Assembly (NCBI GenBank): GCA_013368445.1
Contig: JAACJO010000008.1
Location: forward strand, 496,001 to 560,000
Direction of reading: 5' to 3'
DNA length: 64,000 nucleotides
From: Leucocoprinus leucothites
Taxonomy: Eukaryota > Basidiomycota > Agaricomycetes > Agaricales > Agaricaceae
Shown here in pieces: positions 44,435 to 56,600 of this stretch (within the stretch, counting starts at the first letter, position 1; the number at the start of each line of letters is the position of its first letter). Below the pieces are notes generated by a model. It ran no database searches. It was not told the DNA's origin and saw only the letters and a program-made list of their open reading frames with translations. Both the position numbers and the translations under genes were made by a program.

Positions 44435-45780
44435 AGAGTAAGTTGGCCATTTCCCTAAGTATTCATAAACCAGGACTCACCATCGATACATTAGCGCGTA
44501 ACCAGAATAAATTCTCGCACGCTATGTTCCGACACTGTCCATCTGCCGCGATTCGATCACGACCATAAGTAACACCAATGGGACATCTTTGAAACCATTC
44601 ATCTAGAATGCATACTTCTGGTATTATACCTCTTATGATCCACAGTGCTAGTCCTCTACATGCCACCGCCACGCACGTGGAGTAGATTTAGTCCCAATAT
44701 CTCATCATAAAATTCTGCATCAGCAAAAGAATTTCACGCTTTAGCGAGAGCCTAGCTCTCTTTGGCTCTGTATTCCCAGTCACAATCCTGATAATTCCAT
44801 GAAAATATTGCCCGGTTGGGCCAGCAGTTCTCTTCGTTCAGGGCGACTAATTGACCCAAAATCAGCCTCAGATGCAGGTTCATCCGGTGACAAGTGCGCC
44901 CACATCTACTAGAAATCCTTGACTTTTGGGGCATAAGAAGCATTGAAATCTGTTCTTGTTACCTCAGAAGTTCCTTGTTTGCCGAGTTTTCGCGCAATCA
45001 GAGAATCGTCTCTTGCCGTCCGCCCCGAAAACAAAACTACTACGGGAGAACACATCTACCACATACTTAGCCTGGATTGAGAGTACAAGGTGTGTTTGCA
45101 GGCGACTAGCGTCGTCAACAAATGCAATTGATTAAGGAAAAATGCTATTATAGACTGAGTATAAAGCCAAGTCGGGTGTAAAGGACCCGAGGGCCTGGTG
45201 GTTTCCCGAATGAATACATGAATACAACAGGATCGCCCTTCATCTTATCAGATCGTAACCCATCGGAACCTCCAAGACATGCACTTACTGTCTATGTAAA
45301 CGGGTCCCGGAAAATGCTTATGACATGTCAGGACATGTACCAGATTGTCCTTTCGGTGGTAGGTTGGTTGCATTCGGAATCAAGACCCCAGCAGGTCCGA
45401 AGGTTTCCAGGGAGCAACGCCATGAGGCAGTCCTCGGTTACTTTTCTCGTCAGCTGTCTATGACTAAATCAGATCTTGATTGCGGGGATGGAATCATAGA
45501 ATCCGAACTAGAACGTTTCCCTGGTAGGATTTCTACATCTGAGCTCGCTTCTCCCTGGCCGATGCTATTCCTATACAGAGCTCCGTAGGTGTCATCGTCC
45601 TAAATTTTCACCATGACAAATGTGTCATCCCGTGTGTGGCAAAGACGCCCGCCAGCCTCAAGGCGATTTCGCGATGTGATTCTTCGATGTGGTTCTCCAA
45701 CCCAGAATCGCTCAACCCTTCTTTCATCTAGGCACATGATCCTGAATCGTGGATTAATACTCGGGCAACCTCTCCCCTTG
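44435..45780. other. Gene-free interval
   Basis: About 1.35 kb between NDUFB3 and the terpene-cyclase gene. Only scattered frames under about 90 codons, with no recognisable motif or exon chain. It presumably contains the NDUFB3 3' end and the promoter of the next gene. An unannotated noncoding RNA or decayed gene cannot be excluded. Confidence 0.45.
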
Positions 45781-45787
45781 TATAAAT
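45781..45787 (+). promoter_or_regulatory. TATA box of HAD-terpene cyclase gene
   Basis: TATAAAT lies 65 nt before the ATG at 45846. The open frame also has an ATG at 45792, only 4 nt after the box, so the inner start is favoured. Confidence 0.5.
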
Positions 45788-45845
45788 TGGAATGGCCTTT
45801 GAAGCATTGAACCTCACCACCGAACCCCTTCCTCTTCCCGCTCCG

Positions 45846-47751
45846 ATGTCCCAGTCGCAGCTGCCGTACACCGCAATCATCTTCGACCTCGGAGACGTTC
45901 TCTTCAAGTGGTCTGCAAACACGACGACTTCAATATCTCCCCGAACCCTCCGCTCAATACTTAACTCCCCAACATGGTTTGACTATGAACGCGGACATCT
46001 GGCAGAAGCAGACTGTTATGCCGCCGTCTCATCGGAGTTTGACGTGACCCCTGGGGAGGTCCGTCAAGCCTTCCAGGACGCGCGTGATTCTCTACAAGCC
46101 AACCATGACCTCATTGGCCTCATTCGCGAACTCAAAGTGCAGTCGAATGGTCGTCTACGGATCTATGCCATGTCCAACATCTCTTCTCCTGATTGGGAGG
46201 TATTGCGAACAAAGCCCGCTGACTGGTCGATATTCGACGAGGTGTTTACATCTGGCGCGGCCGGAGAACGCAAGCCCAATTTAGGATTCTACCGCCACGT
46301 TATTAGTGCTACTGGACTTCAGCCCCGACAGACAATATTCGTGGATGACAAGCTTGAGAACGTCCTGTCCGCACGCTCCCTGGGCTTCTGTGGAATCTTG
46401 TTCGACAGTGAATCTACAGTTAAACGTGCACTTCGAAATCTTGTCGGAGATCCCGTTGAACGTGGACACGAATTCTTACAGCGTAACGCCGGAAATTTTG
46501 AGTCCGTGACGCGGGCGACGCCAAACCACGAGGCAGTCGTGGTACAGGAGAATTTTGCTCAGCTTCTTATCCTCGAGGCAACAGGCGATAAGTCAGTCTT
46601 CATTCCACAGCTTGCTCAAAATGTTCTTGTTTGAATATGGCTAATGTTTATGCCTAGAAAGTTTGTCAACCTCGTCGAGCACCCACGAACTTGGAACTTT
46701 TTCCAAGGTATGGCATCTTATAATAGGCTCCTTGATGGCCGTTCAGAACCGAAAGAACTGATCAACGTTATGTTCCTTGTCCGATTGGTCGCATCCATAC
46801 ACTTACAGGAAAAGGCCAACTAACTACAGAAGAATTCCCTTTTGATCTGGACACCACATCCCTGGGCCTCACTATCCTTAAACGCGATAAAGACACTGCT
46901 AATTCGGTAATGAACGAGATGTTGGAATATGTTGATCATGACGGCATTATCCAAGTGAGTGTCCCATCATGTGACTTTACCTGGAGAACACCCCGAGCGC
47001 TGACCCCGATTACCTGGCTGTTTTCTCTCTGTGTGTCCCATATTTGATGAAATTCGCTCGCTTGGTATAGACCTACTTTGATCATCGCCGGCCACGCTTC
47101 GACCCTGTCGTGTGTGTCAATGCCTTAAGCCTCTTTTACGCCTACGGCCGTGGATCCCAACTCCAACGGACCCTTAAATGGGTACACGAGGTTCTCCTAA
47201 ACCGAGCCTACCTGGACGGCACGCGCTACTACGAAACAGCAGAATGCTTCCTCTACTTTATCAGCAGACTTCTCCTCAGCTCGGGCGATCCGGAGCTCCA
47301 CGCACTACTCAAACCCGTGCTCAAAGAACGAGTACAAGAACGCATCGGTGCCGAAGGAGACTCCTTGGCACTTGCGATGCGTATACTCGTATGCGATTTC
47401 GTCGGAGTTCGGGACGAAGTTGATCTTCGGACGCTTCTCGCGTTGCAGTGTGAAGATGGAGGTTGGGAAGTCGGTTGGATGTACAAGTATGGGTCGTCAG
47501 GGATTAGCATTGGCAATCGCGGACTTGCTACGGCATTGGCTATCAAAGCTGTTGAAGCGATGTCGCAACCTACTCTTAGGTTCTGTGAATCCCCTACCCC
47601 GACTTTGGTTAGTGGTGGTGGTAGTGGTCAGACGGAGCGCTCGAAAAGGTCGTCTTTCCTGCGCCCTCGGAGTGGATCCTTCAAGAATTCGTTGCAGTGG
47701 CTTTGGCATGGTGGTGCCAAGATGCGCAAATCTGTCGAGATCGGAAGCTGA
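45846..47751 (+). CDS. HAD-domain terpene cyclase (drimane/albicanol-synthase type)
   Basis: Exons 45846-46591, 46658-46707, 46809-46954 and 47071-47751 give 540 aa. The N-terminal half is a HAD fold: motif I AIIFDLGDVLF (degenerate DxGD), YAMSNIS, ERKPNLGFYRHV and the acidic motif FVDDKLENV. The C-terminal half is alpha-helical with DLDTTSLGL (D278-x-D280-T-T), the protonation motif of class II terpene cyclases, then CEDGGWEVGWMYKYG. This two-part layout is that of fungal AstC, DrtB and AncC-type enzymes, which cyclise farnesyl diphosphate to drimanyl or albicanyl diphosphate and remove phosphate with the HAD part. No P450 or transporter lies alongside, so no cluster is visible here. Product not predictable with certainty. 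Confidence 0.85.
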
Positions 47752-48119
47752 ACACTGAATAGTGGCTTGGTTACGAGTGATTTGTAGGATTTTTCCGCTT
47801 ATGATAAACTCTTGTTGTCTTTTTTAGCGGCCTAACGCCCCCCTCGGATACGTGTCGAACTGTTCAAACGTCATTTACGATGTTGCCATCGGATCCCGAT
47901 ATTTTTATATTATCTCCCTATTCTAATGCCTGTCTTTGACTGCCCCTTTTCGTTCTTCCCGCCATGAGTCTTGTAGTTGTATCTTTATCTGGTCTTTATC
48001 CATACATGGACAGCGACATCTAGGATTTCAGTTACATACTTGTAGAAAGCACTGTAATGAAAGCACGAGCAAATGGAATCTATAGTAATGGCAAAGAATC
48101 CATAATGTCGACTCAATGT
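47752..48119. other. Tail-to-tail intergenic
   Basis: About 370 bp of T-rich 3' sequence between the convergent terpene-cyclase and ILV1 genes. No gene seen. Confidence 0.5.
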
Positions 48120-50502
48120 TTAGCCACGCAAGTAGCGCCGGTATACGGGATTGTCCGTCTCTTCCACATAGGAATAATCGAGCTTTTGCAGGTACGCATC
48201 GAACGCCTCGTAATCTGACGGCGGAACCTGAACGCCTGCAAGCACTTTACCGAGATCTGCGAAAGGGCGGGATTTTGTTGAAGAGGGGATATACAGTATT
48301 TATTTCGTCATCAAAGGAGTCAATTGGAAACTGTCGGACCGGAACGTACCTCCACCATGATTGCGATAGTGGAATAGAGAGATATTCCACCCCTGGTGCA
48401 AACCTGTGAGAAACTTACGCAGGGCACCAGGTCGTTCAGGAAAAGCTGTTTTTCACGGTGATTCCGCCACCCCGCCGAGTTATGAGCACGGGGTAAAGAT
48501 TGTGGGGGAAAGAACCAGTGTAGCATGCGTTGATTGAATACGTGAGTGACTGGGCGTACATTTAACAGAAATGAAATAAACCATACCAAATCTGAAGATG
48601 CGCTCATTGGGTACTGCATGGCAACCGCCGATCATATAGCGCGCGTGGCTCTTCGCCAGTTCGTCGTCGCTAATGTCAAAACCCTTCATGTCTTCAGCCT
48701 CGAGGGCAGAGAGAACCTGGTGGACTTCGGCAGTTCTATTTGGAGTATCCAGTTTGAAGGATAAGAAGACATGAGCCCGGTCTCCGTCCCCGGATAGATT
48801 ATATCGATAGATGAATTCTGTCACTGCGCGTGGATGAATGACCGAGTGTAGTGCGATAAAACTGCAATATTTGGATTAGCGAACGGGATTTAGGGACGTC
48901 TTCGGGTGAGGGGTATGTGTGGGTGTGTGGGTGTGACTTGCCTTCCCGGTTTTTCAGGAATGTCAACGCTGAGAAGAGCCTCACGACCCTCACCTAGCTC
49001 TGCGCGTTCCGCGACGAAACGAAGTCGATCAAAATTCATGTTCGCTCCGCTGACAACCGCCACGAATTTCTTTTGGGCTCCAATGAGATTGTTCTTGATG
49101 ATATACCGTTTTAGACCAGCGAGCGCGAGAGCCCCAGCTGGTTCGGTGACAGAACGAGTGTCTGGAAAACATGGCCCAGGATATTGGAATGAGGGGGTGG
49201 AAGGATTTAGGTAAGTGGATCAGCGGCGTGTGTGTGCACGGCTGTGTTTGTTTTTTCCTTCTTTGCTTCTGATTGAAAAACCACTCACCCTCGAAAATGT
49301 CTTTGATTGCGGCGCAGATTTCATCATTGTCAACGATAACGATCTCGTCTAGAAGTTGCTTGCAGATTCTAAAAGGCTCGGCACCAACGATTTTGACAGC
49401 AGTGCCATCACTAAAGGGACCCACTTCACGCAGTATCACGCGTTCACCCTTTGCGATACTGCGAGCCATAGCATCACCATCGAAAGTCTCGACACCTATG
49501 ACTTTGGTATTTGGACTGCCGATACGTTTGACGTACTCCGAAATTCCAGCGACAAGGCCGCCGCCGCCGACAGCACCGAAAATGGCATCGATTTTATCAG
49601 AATGAGGAACCTGCTTGAGGATTTCCATGCCTACGGTTCCCTGACCGGCGATCACGAGGGGGTCATCGTAAGGGGGTACAAAGGCAAGTCCGTGGACATT
49701 GGCAAGACGAGAGCATTCAGCTTTTGCTTCGTCAAAGTCATCGCCGTGTAAGACAACTTTTGCTCCCAGACGGGCTACATTACGAACTTTGATGGTGGGA
49801 GTGCCTTTCGGCATAACAATGGTACATGGGATTCCTAAGCGGGCGCCGGAGAGAGCAACACCTTGTGCATGATTTCCTGGAAAGGGGGCAGAGGACCGTG
49901 AGCGATGAGAGTTCCGATTTAGAATATAGACTAGATTAGGAGAGGAGAGGAGAAAAATAGAGCGCGGGAGGATGGTGGTGTGTGTCTATGTACGCACACT
50001 GACCCGCACTGCAAGTGACGACGCCTTTCCAGCGTTCTTCCTCGTTGAGATTGGCCATGAAGTTGTAGGCGCCTCGGATTTTAAAGCTAAAGACCTCCTG
50101 GAGATCCTCGCGTTTGAGGTATATCTCGTTGCCAAGCTTTGAGCTAAGATTTGTTGCAGGAATGAGGGGGGTTTCTTTGAGGATCTCGTAGACTTTGGCA
50201 TTTAGGATTAATCTGAGATAGTCTGGGGTGTTTGATGGGAGGAGGTGGTGTTTGGCGAGGCGGGGGTAGGAGGGTTCTTCGGGCTCATTTGCAGATATGG
50301 GCTCTGGGGCATTGGAGGCGTATTCTAGTGTCGCAAGGGGGGCCATTCTGCGGAAGGCGGGGAGGGGAACAGTAACGGGGGCAGATGAATTGAAATTTCT
50401 GACTCCAGCGAAGAAGAGCCCGAGGACGGCACGTGCCGATGACTTAGGCCGCGACGTCCGATGAACGACCGTGGTGGTCCGAACAAACTTTTGACGTTGC
50501 AT
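48120..50502 (-). CDS. ILV1: Threonine deaminase (threonine ammonia-lyase), mitochondrial
   Basis: Exons 50502-50004, 49876-49289, 49161-48942, 48861-48587, 48445-48350 and 48256-48120 give 604 aa. An Arg/Ser-rich presequence ([19 protein letters not shown]) precedes the PLP fold with Lys 141 in [11 protein letters not shown], the [14 protein letters not shown] loop and [11 protein letters not shown] phosphate-binding loop, then two ACT-like regulatory segments ([28 protein letters not shown]). It makes 2-oxobutyrate for isoleucine synthesis and is normally inhibited by isoleucine through the ACT part. The third intron (48862-48941) has a GC donor, GAAG|GCAAGT. An ATG at 50619 is in frame but would hide the presequence. 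Confidence 0.93.
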
Positions 50503-51020
50503 GGCTTGTACGATGAGCAGAGAGTGTGTGTAGGGTGCAGGCCCAATAGTGATCTCAGGACTGAGCCGATAAGGCTGGTTTGGGAGGGTAGTGAGGGGCT
50601 CAGTTAGGGGGGGGGGCATGGAATTTATGTGAGGGACAGGCTTGGGGGTTCGCGCACCCTGGGCTGGACGGATCTTGGATGTTCTGGTTCCCTGGGGAGA
50701 ATATCCTGGGCGGGAAGGGATAAATATGCACGGGGACTACATAATTTGGTGGGGTGAAGCTCCATCCGAGGCCCATGCAGCTTCTGATCCTGGGATGTAT
50801 GCCGCGTCCGCCAGTGATAACCGCTGACAGACATGCTCGACGGCCCACACGGTACAGACAGAGGACTCAGAGACGAAGCAGGGCCAGGAGAACAGCGATA
50901 GGAGACGCGACGCGAAAGATATGGGCGTGATGGGAGGGCATGGTCACATGACGCTCTGGGCCAGCGTTTGGGGAAGACTTTGAGAGACTGGGAGAAACTC
51001 GCACTCATCTCATCTCAGCC

Positions 51021-53205
51021 ATGGCACAGGCTGCTACCATGGGCCCACCCCTCTCCCCCCGCGAAATCCGTCGCTCAGGTCGTCGCTCAGCACCTTCAGC
51101 AACCTCAAAGTCTCCAGATTCAGACCTACCCCCGCGCCAGAAGGAAAACACTCACAGACCATCCCAGTCCTCCGCCACCGCAAACCGCGGCAAGCGCACA
51201 AAAGATGAACCAGATGACCACAATGATGATCGCAAACACCCCGCATCTGCAACACACTCTACCGCCTCCAACTCTAGCTCGGCAAACACCAAGGGCAAGC
51301 GCAAGAATAAGGACAAGGACAAGGACAAAGACAGGGAGAAGCAACGCCTCAGCATCGATGCCGCTGCAGAGTCTCTCCAGGATCCCCAGGACGACAAGGC
51401 CATAGATCCCGTCGAGGAGGAAGAACAGGGAATCACCCGCTGTGTTTGTGGTAGCAACGGTCAGTCTCTCTCTCCTTCTGTAAGCTTATCGTGCCTCTCA
51501 TTCCCCTCACAGGCGAGGACGAGACCGATGCGGGTGAATTCATGGTTCAGTGCGAGACATGCAAGGTCTGGCAGCACGGCCTATGTATGGGCTATGAATC
51601 GGAGGATCAGGTTCACGACGCCGACTACTACTGCGAGCTATGTCGCCCTGAGCTCCATGGTGAGCTCTTCAAGTACGTTTTTTCTTCTCCTTTCCTTTCT
51701 CAGTGCCTCTAAAGTCCCCCGTTTAGGCGACTAGCGAAAAAAGCTCGGCAGTCGTCTGCCGTCTCCCATGGCGCGGGTGCCTCACGCGTATCCCGGTCCC
51801 ATTCCCCTACCCACCTCCTCAAACAACCTTCCAAGCGGCGAAATACCATGAACAGCCGAGATGCCAACTTTGACGAAAGTCTGAAGGAAATCATTGAGGC
51901 TACCGCTGCGGAGGCTGCCGCCGCACAAGAAACCGCCGCTCAGCAGCAGCAAACACTCAATGGCCCCAAGCCAGATCCAGAAGATGAGCCCGAAGTGGGA
52001 TCACACAACAGAAAGAAACGGAAAAGAATAGAAGATGATGTGTAAGTTTAATTCCCCTACTGCTAACTTTGTGGCGACTCATAGCCCGTCAGGTCGAGCA
52101 AGAAGCGTACCAGGTCCGCTTCCAGTGCATCCGATCAGCAGCCTCCATCTATTCCTCGTCTACCCTCACCCCCTCCTAAACTCAACCCACCACCACATCC
52201 CAGAAAATCTGCTAACAATATCGGCAAGCGGCCTGGCCGTAGAGCCGCCCCTGCTGCCAGTGCTGCTGATGTACCTGCACCCCTTGACGGAGAGGAATGT
52301 AAGGAAGGCACCATTTTATTCCCCTCTAGAGTACTCACGTGATATCACTTCCAGCAACGCAGCCTGCCTCTACAACTACAACCACAACCACGACGAAACG
52401 TCAAGGCGCCAACAGTCGCGCAAAGGGGCCTGGTACCGCCAAACGGCCACCCATATCACATTCAAACTCTCATGGCAATAGCAATATGAGCCATGAATCG
52501 GGTTCGCGAAGAGGTCCATCTCACAATATCACCGGACAGGGCAATTCCGCCTTAGAATCGACACGGGCATACCGGAATTCCCATGCTTATGCAGTGTCAC
52601 AGCAGCCGCTATTCACGTCTTGGGGCCTCCCAGACTATTTGGCGCATCTCGAAGAGATGCTCCCTACCAATGTTCCTCAACCCCTCGAAATCCAATCAGG
52701 CAGCGGAGTGACAAGTGGGAGGGGAGAAAGTGCGGAACGGACGATGGAACGAGGGGTTAAGGTTAAATGGCCAAGCAAACGGATGAGCGTTGGCGACATG
52801 AATAAGCGGGTTCGAGCGTTAGTGGAGTGGGTGGGTAGAGAACAGGCAAACGCGCTAGATCGCGAACGGCGGAGAGAGGCATTGGAAAAAGCGCTCAAGC
52901 AAGAGTCGGAAGCGTCAGGGAAGGAAGGTGGTGGGGCTGGTGATGATGCTGCGATGGCCGTTGATGGCTCACTTCAAAACACCGGTCAGAGTAAACCTGC
53001 AGCGGCGGATTCTGAACAGGATTCCTTGCCGGCCAGGGCTGCATCAGCGTCTACAAATACTTTGTGGAAGAGCGATGACGGCAAATCCTTGTCGACAATG
53101 AAGATGATGGAGGAACTGATGGAGGAGTTGATTGGCTTCCAAGAGAGATTTGGCCCTGGTGCTAAAACTAGAGAAAGGGAAAGACGGTCGATGATTACGA
53201 GTTAG
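51021..53205 (+). CDS. PHD-finger protein, Cti6-like (Rpd3L histone deacetylase complex)
   Basis: Exons 51021-51459, 51513-51672, 51727-52041, 52093-52298 and 52355-53205 give 656 aa. After a basic, disordered N-terminus a single PHD finger spans exons 1-2: RCVCGSNGEDET, FMVQCETCKVWQHGLCMG, YYCELCRPELHGELF. Basic and Ala/Gln-rich stretches follow, then a helical C-terminus (LPDYLAHLEEMLP, MNKRVRALVEWVGREQ, MMEELMEELIGFQERFG). This order matches fungal Cti6 proteins, which read H3K4 methylation for the Rpd3L/Sin3 deacetylase; the assignment rests on the PHD type and overall shape. The start codon is 518 bp from the divergent ILV1 start. Confidence 0.72.
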
Positions 53206-53670
53206 CATGGACTTGCTGTGTTATTTTCGATTCGTTTGTCCCTTTGTGTGCTGTCTTGTTTTTTTTTTCTCCTCGTCGGATTCAGGATCAGCTTTTCTTG
53301 TTCTCTTCTCTTCGTAATATCGCTATCGTGTATTATTATATTTTATCCACATTGTCTACTTAATTTGCAATCTCGCCCTGGACGAGCCTTGTGTATCTCA
53401 AAAACCTATGTATTTGCTCTGTTGTTCTCCAATCATACAGCTCATAAATTGCCTGAGATCGTATGACCTCGGAAGGGGATGACCGGTGACCCCTGAGGAC
53501 CCTGTCAAATAAGGATATAAATAAACCTTATTTGGCAGAGGCTTTGGGACACAATAAAGCCTATGCTTCGCAGCATGCGTCACTGCTTTGATTTCCAATT
53601 TTGTGACGCCCGTCGTATACCCGCGTTCATGATACTCCACTAGACCGCGCATTTATTTCAAGGTCAACTC
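53206..53670. other. Intergenic, CTI6-like gene to VPS8
   Basis: 465 bp: T-rich 3' flank of the PHD gene, then the VPS8 promoter. It holds an imperfect inverted repeat around AAGGATATAAATAAACCTTAT near 53510-53535. No gene seen. Confidence 0.45.
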
Positions 53671-56600
53671 ATGTCTTCGAGCAGTGCAAGCTCGCCATTC
53701 AAATATCCGAGCGAAATACATGAACCTCACTTTTCCGATTCGGACGACGATGGTGTCGAACATAATAGTGACCATGGTTTAGAAGCAGAAGATAGCTTCT
53801 TAGCGAGAGGAGATTATTCTTCTCGCATGGAGGAAATCATGGATGGTGACGATGAGATTGAGGAGGGTGGATTTAGGTTGGATAGTGATGATGATGATGT
53901 AGAAGAAGGGTTTTTGTATACGGGGGTTGATGCTGCGGAGGGTACTGCTGCGTCGAATTATAGAGATAGACTGAGAGAGGTTTTGGGGCAGGATGAGTTG
54001 ACAGATGATGAAGGGAATGAAGAATTGGGCGAGGGCGTGGAAGTGCCAAAGGTGGTTGTGGATGAGGAAGAACAAGTGGTCTGTATTTCCCGTTCTTGAC
54101 ATGGTTGTATGTGGACTGAATGAGAAAGGATATAGCCAGAAATGCAGTTACATCGTGGTCATTCAGACTCACCTCCGAAATCCCGGGTATCTGCCCCCGT
54201 TCCACGAAAAGCTTCGTCAAAAATTGCGAAACCATTCTTGCATCCGAATGTTTCCCGGCTACGCTCACATTCACCTCGCCTACCTAGTTCAACCTCAACG
54301 CGGACACCAGAATTGCCATTCTCCTCCTCTCTAACAAACTTCCACTCCCCTTCCCCTTCACAACTCGTCACTCCATCATCACATAGCCTCTCGCGCGTAC
54401 CCTCCTCTTCCAAAACCTCCTCTCATTCAGCTACACATTCGCCAAATCTAAGCACAACATCCCAACCTCACTACTCTCAATCACAAAGTCACCGCGAAGT
54501 CGTTCAAGCTGTGATACAGAGTGTAGAACAGGAAGTATTCCGGTGGACAAATCTTCATTCTATAAGTAAAGAAGTATATGCGAGCGATGCGCTGAAGAAG
54601 GCAATGACGGTGCTTGGAGCGAGGGGATTTGAGGCTCCTACGGTGTTGGCTGCGAATGGTTATGTGTGTATCGGGACGTCGGATGGGAAGATTCTTGTCT
54701 ATGATTTTCGACAGACTATGAAGTGTGTTTGTGGCGAAGATTCGCCTGGTAAGTGTCTGATTGGTTATTGTTTCAAAATAGCTAATGATTTATTTCTTCC
54801 CTTCAGATAATCGGATTGGTGCCGTGACTGCCCTCGCACTCTCGCACGACCACACATGCGTCGCAGCGGGCTATTCAACAGGTCACATCCAGATATATAA
54901 TCTCACAAACCCAACAACACCTATCCGTTCCGTCCCGCCTACTTCTCTCTCCCTTGTCTACTCTGGTAGAAAAGAAGGCCACATCCATGGTTCGCGTATT
55001 GTCAGCATTGGCTTTGTCGCAGGACGCCACACTGCCATCGTCTCAGCCGACATACACGGTCTCGCGTTCTACCATTCTCTAGGAAAAGTACTCTTTGTCG
55101 AGGCATCGGATACTCTCCGTATCTTGGGCCGATACCCCGATCCCCAGCTACCTCCGTCGTCAACAATACCCACTCAGTCACATCCTCCTCGTGCAGGTGG
55201 AACACACACGGCTAAACAACGGAATCCTCGATATACCATTCTTTCCATGTCACCTTTACCTTTGGGTACTTCACCACATGTTACAGACGCGTATAGTCTC
55301 GTTGCGATGTTGACTCCGACAAAACTAGTCGTGGTTGGGCTTAAACCGAGCCCGAAAACTTGGTTCAAGGTATCGAGAGGTTTGGAGGAGGGTGGGGCAT
55401 GGCGATCTCAGACGAGATGGAGAGGTACTCTGGCTTGGTTTCCTAGTGTCTTCCAGGAAGCAGATCCAACGAATGGGTCAGATATGAATGACCTGGTGAA
55501 GACGAGTGGGAAGGGCAAAGGCAAAGCCGAGGAACAGGGACCATCAACTCCGCCTGTGTTGGCGTTTTCTTGGGGGAATGTGTTGAAGGTGATCAGAATT
55601 GAGGAGGTCAAGGTCAAGCAGGTTGTGAAGAATGCCAAGACTGGCAAGGAGAGAGAGGTAGAGGTTGGTGCTGTGGATTATCGGGACGTGCTTTCGTGGG
55701 ATTCAGAGGAAGAGATTTTGGGATTGCAGTGGTTGAATCCTCAAGTGAGCTTTTCTGTCGTTTTCGAGTTGCTTGTGGATCCTAATGTGCGGTCGAAGCA
55801 ATTGGTTATTTTCACAGCGAATCAGATGGGGGTTTATGATTTGAAGGCGTCCAAGATGATTGAGCGTGTTCATTTCGATGCCTCGTCGCTAATGTCCCCA
55901 ACAATCGGTCATACGGTGAATGGACAAGTCAACTATCAAGATTCTGTGAAGGAGGTCGCACATAGTATGCGCATATACAAGGGCAAGATATTCCTATTGG
56001 TGAGTCACTGTGCTCGACTGCTTTTTGAATGCGCTAAGTTTTTTTCTTCATGGCAGGGTCGTAATGATATTCGCGTTGGTACACTCCTGACGTGGGCAGA
56101 TAGAATACTATCGCTCGTTGAGGACGGTGATTTCCTCAGTGCGATTGAACTGGCGAGATCATACTACCTCGATGAGGCACCTGGAAACAGGAACGGCCTC
56201 CCCACAGACCCAGATCTCCGAAAACAAATCATAGGGGACAAACTGCAAGACCTAATGGTAGCGTCCGCGCGCTACGCCTTCTCCGAGGACCGGATGACCG
56301 ACTCGACGCACGTTACGCCGGACGGACGAGGTGTAGACAGGACAGCTCTGTTCGAGAGCCTTGTCACGACATGTTGTCATGCATGTATCTCATTGGACGA
56401 CACCGAATTCCTATTTGAAGAGCTGTTCCAGAAATACGACGATTGTGGTATTTCAGCAATTTACCTGCGACACCTGGAGCCTTTTATGTTGGATAACCAA
56501 ATTCGATATGTCCCGCCACGGATAACGCAGAGGTTGATCAGCCTGCACGAGGAAGATGGGCGGCCAGATCTCGTGGAGCGCGTGATATGGCACATTGACC

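Noticed and set aside
45792..45845. Terpene cyclase start at 45792
   Set aside because: Only 4 nt after the TATA box, too close for a normal leader; the ATG at 45846 fits HAD proteins.
51126..51457. Minus-strand Leu/Val/Ser-rich frames resembling membrane helices
   Set aside because: Antisense to the Lys/Asp-rich N-terminus of the PHD protein.
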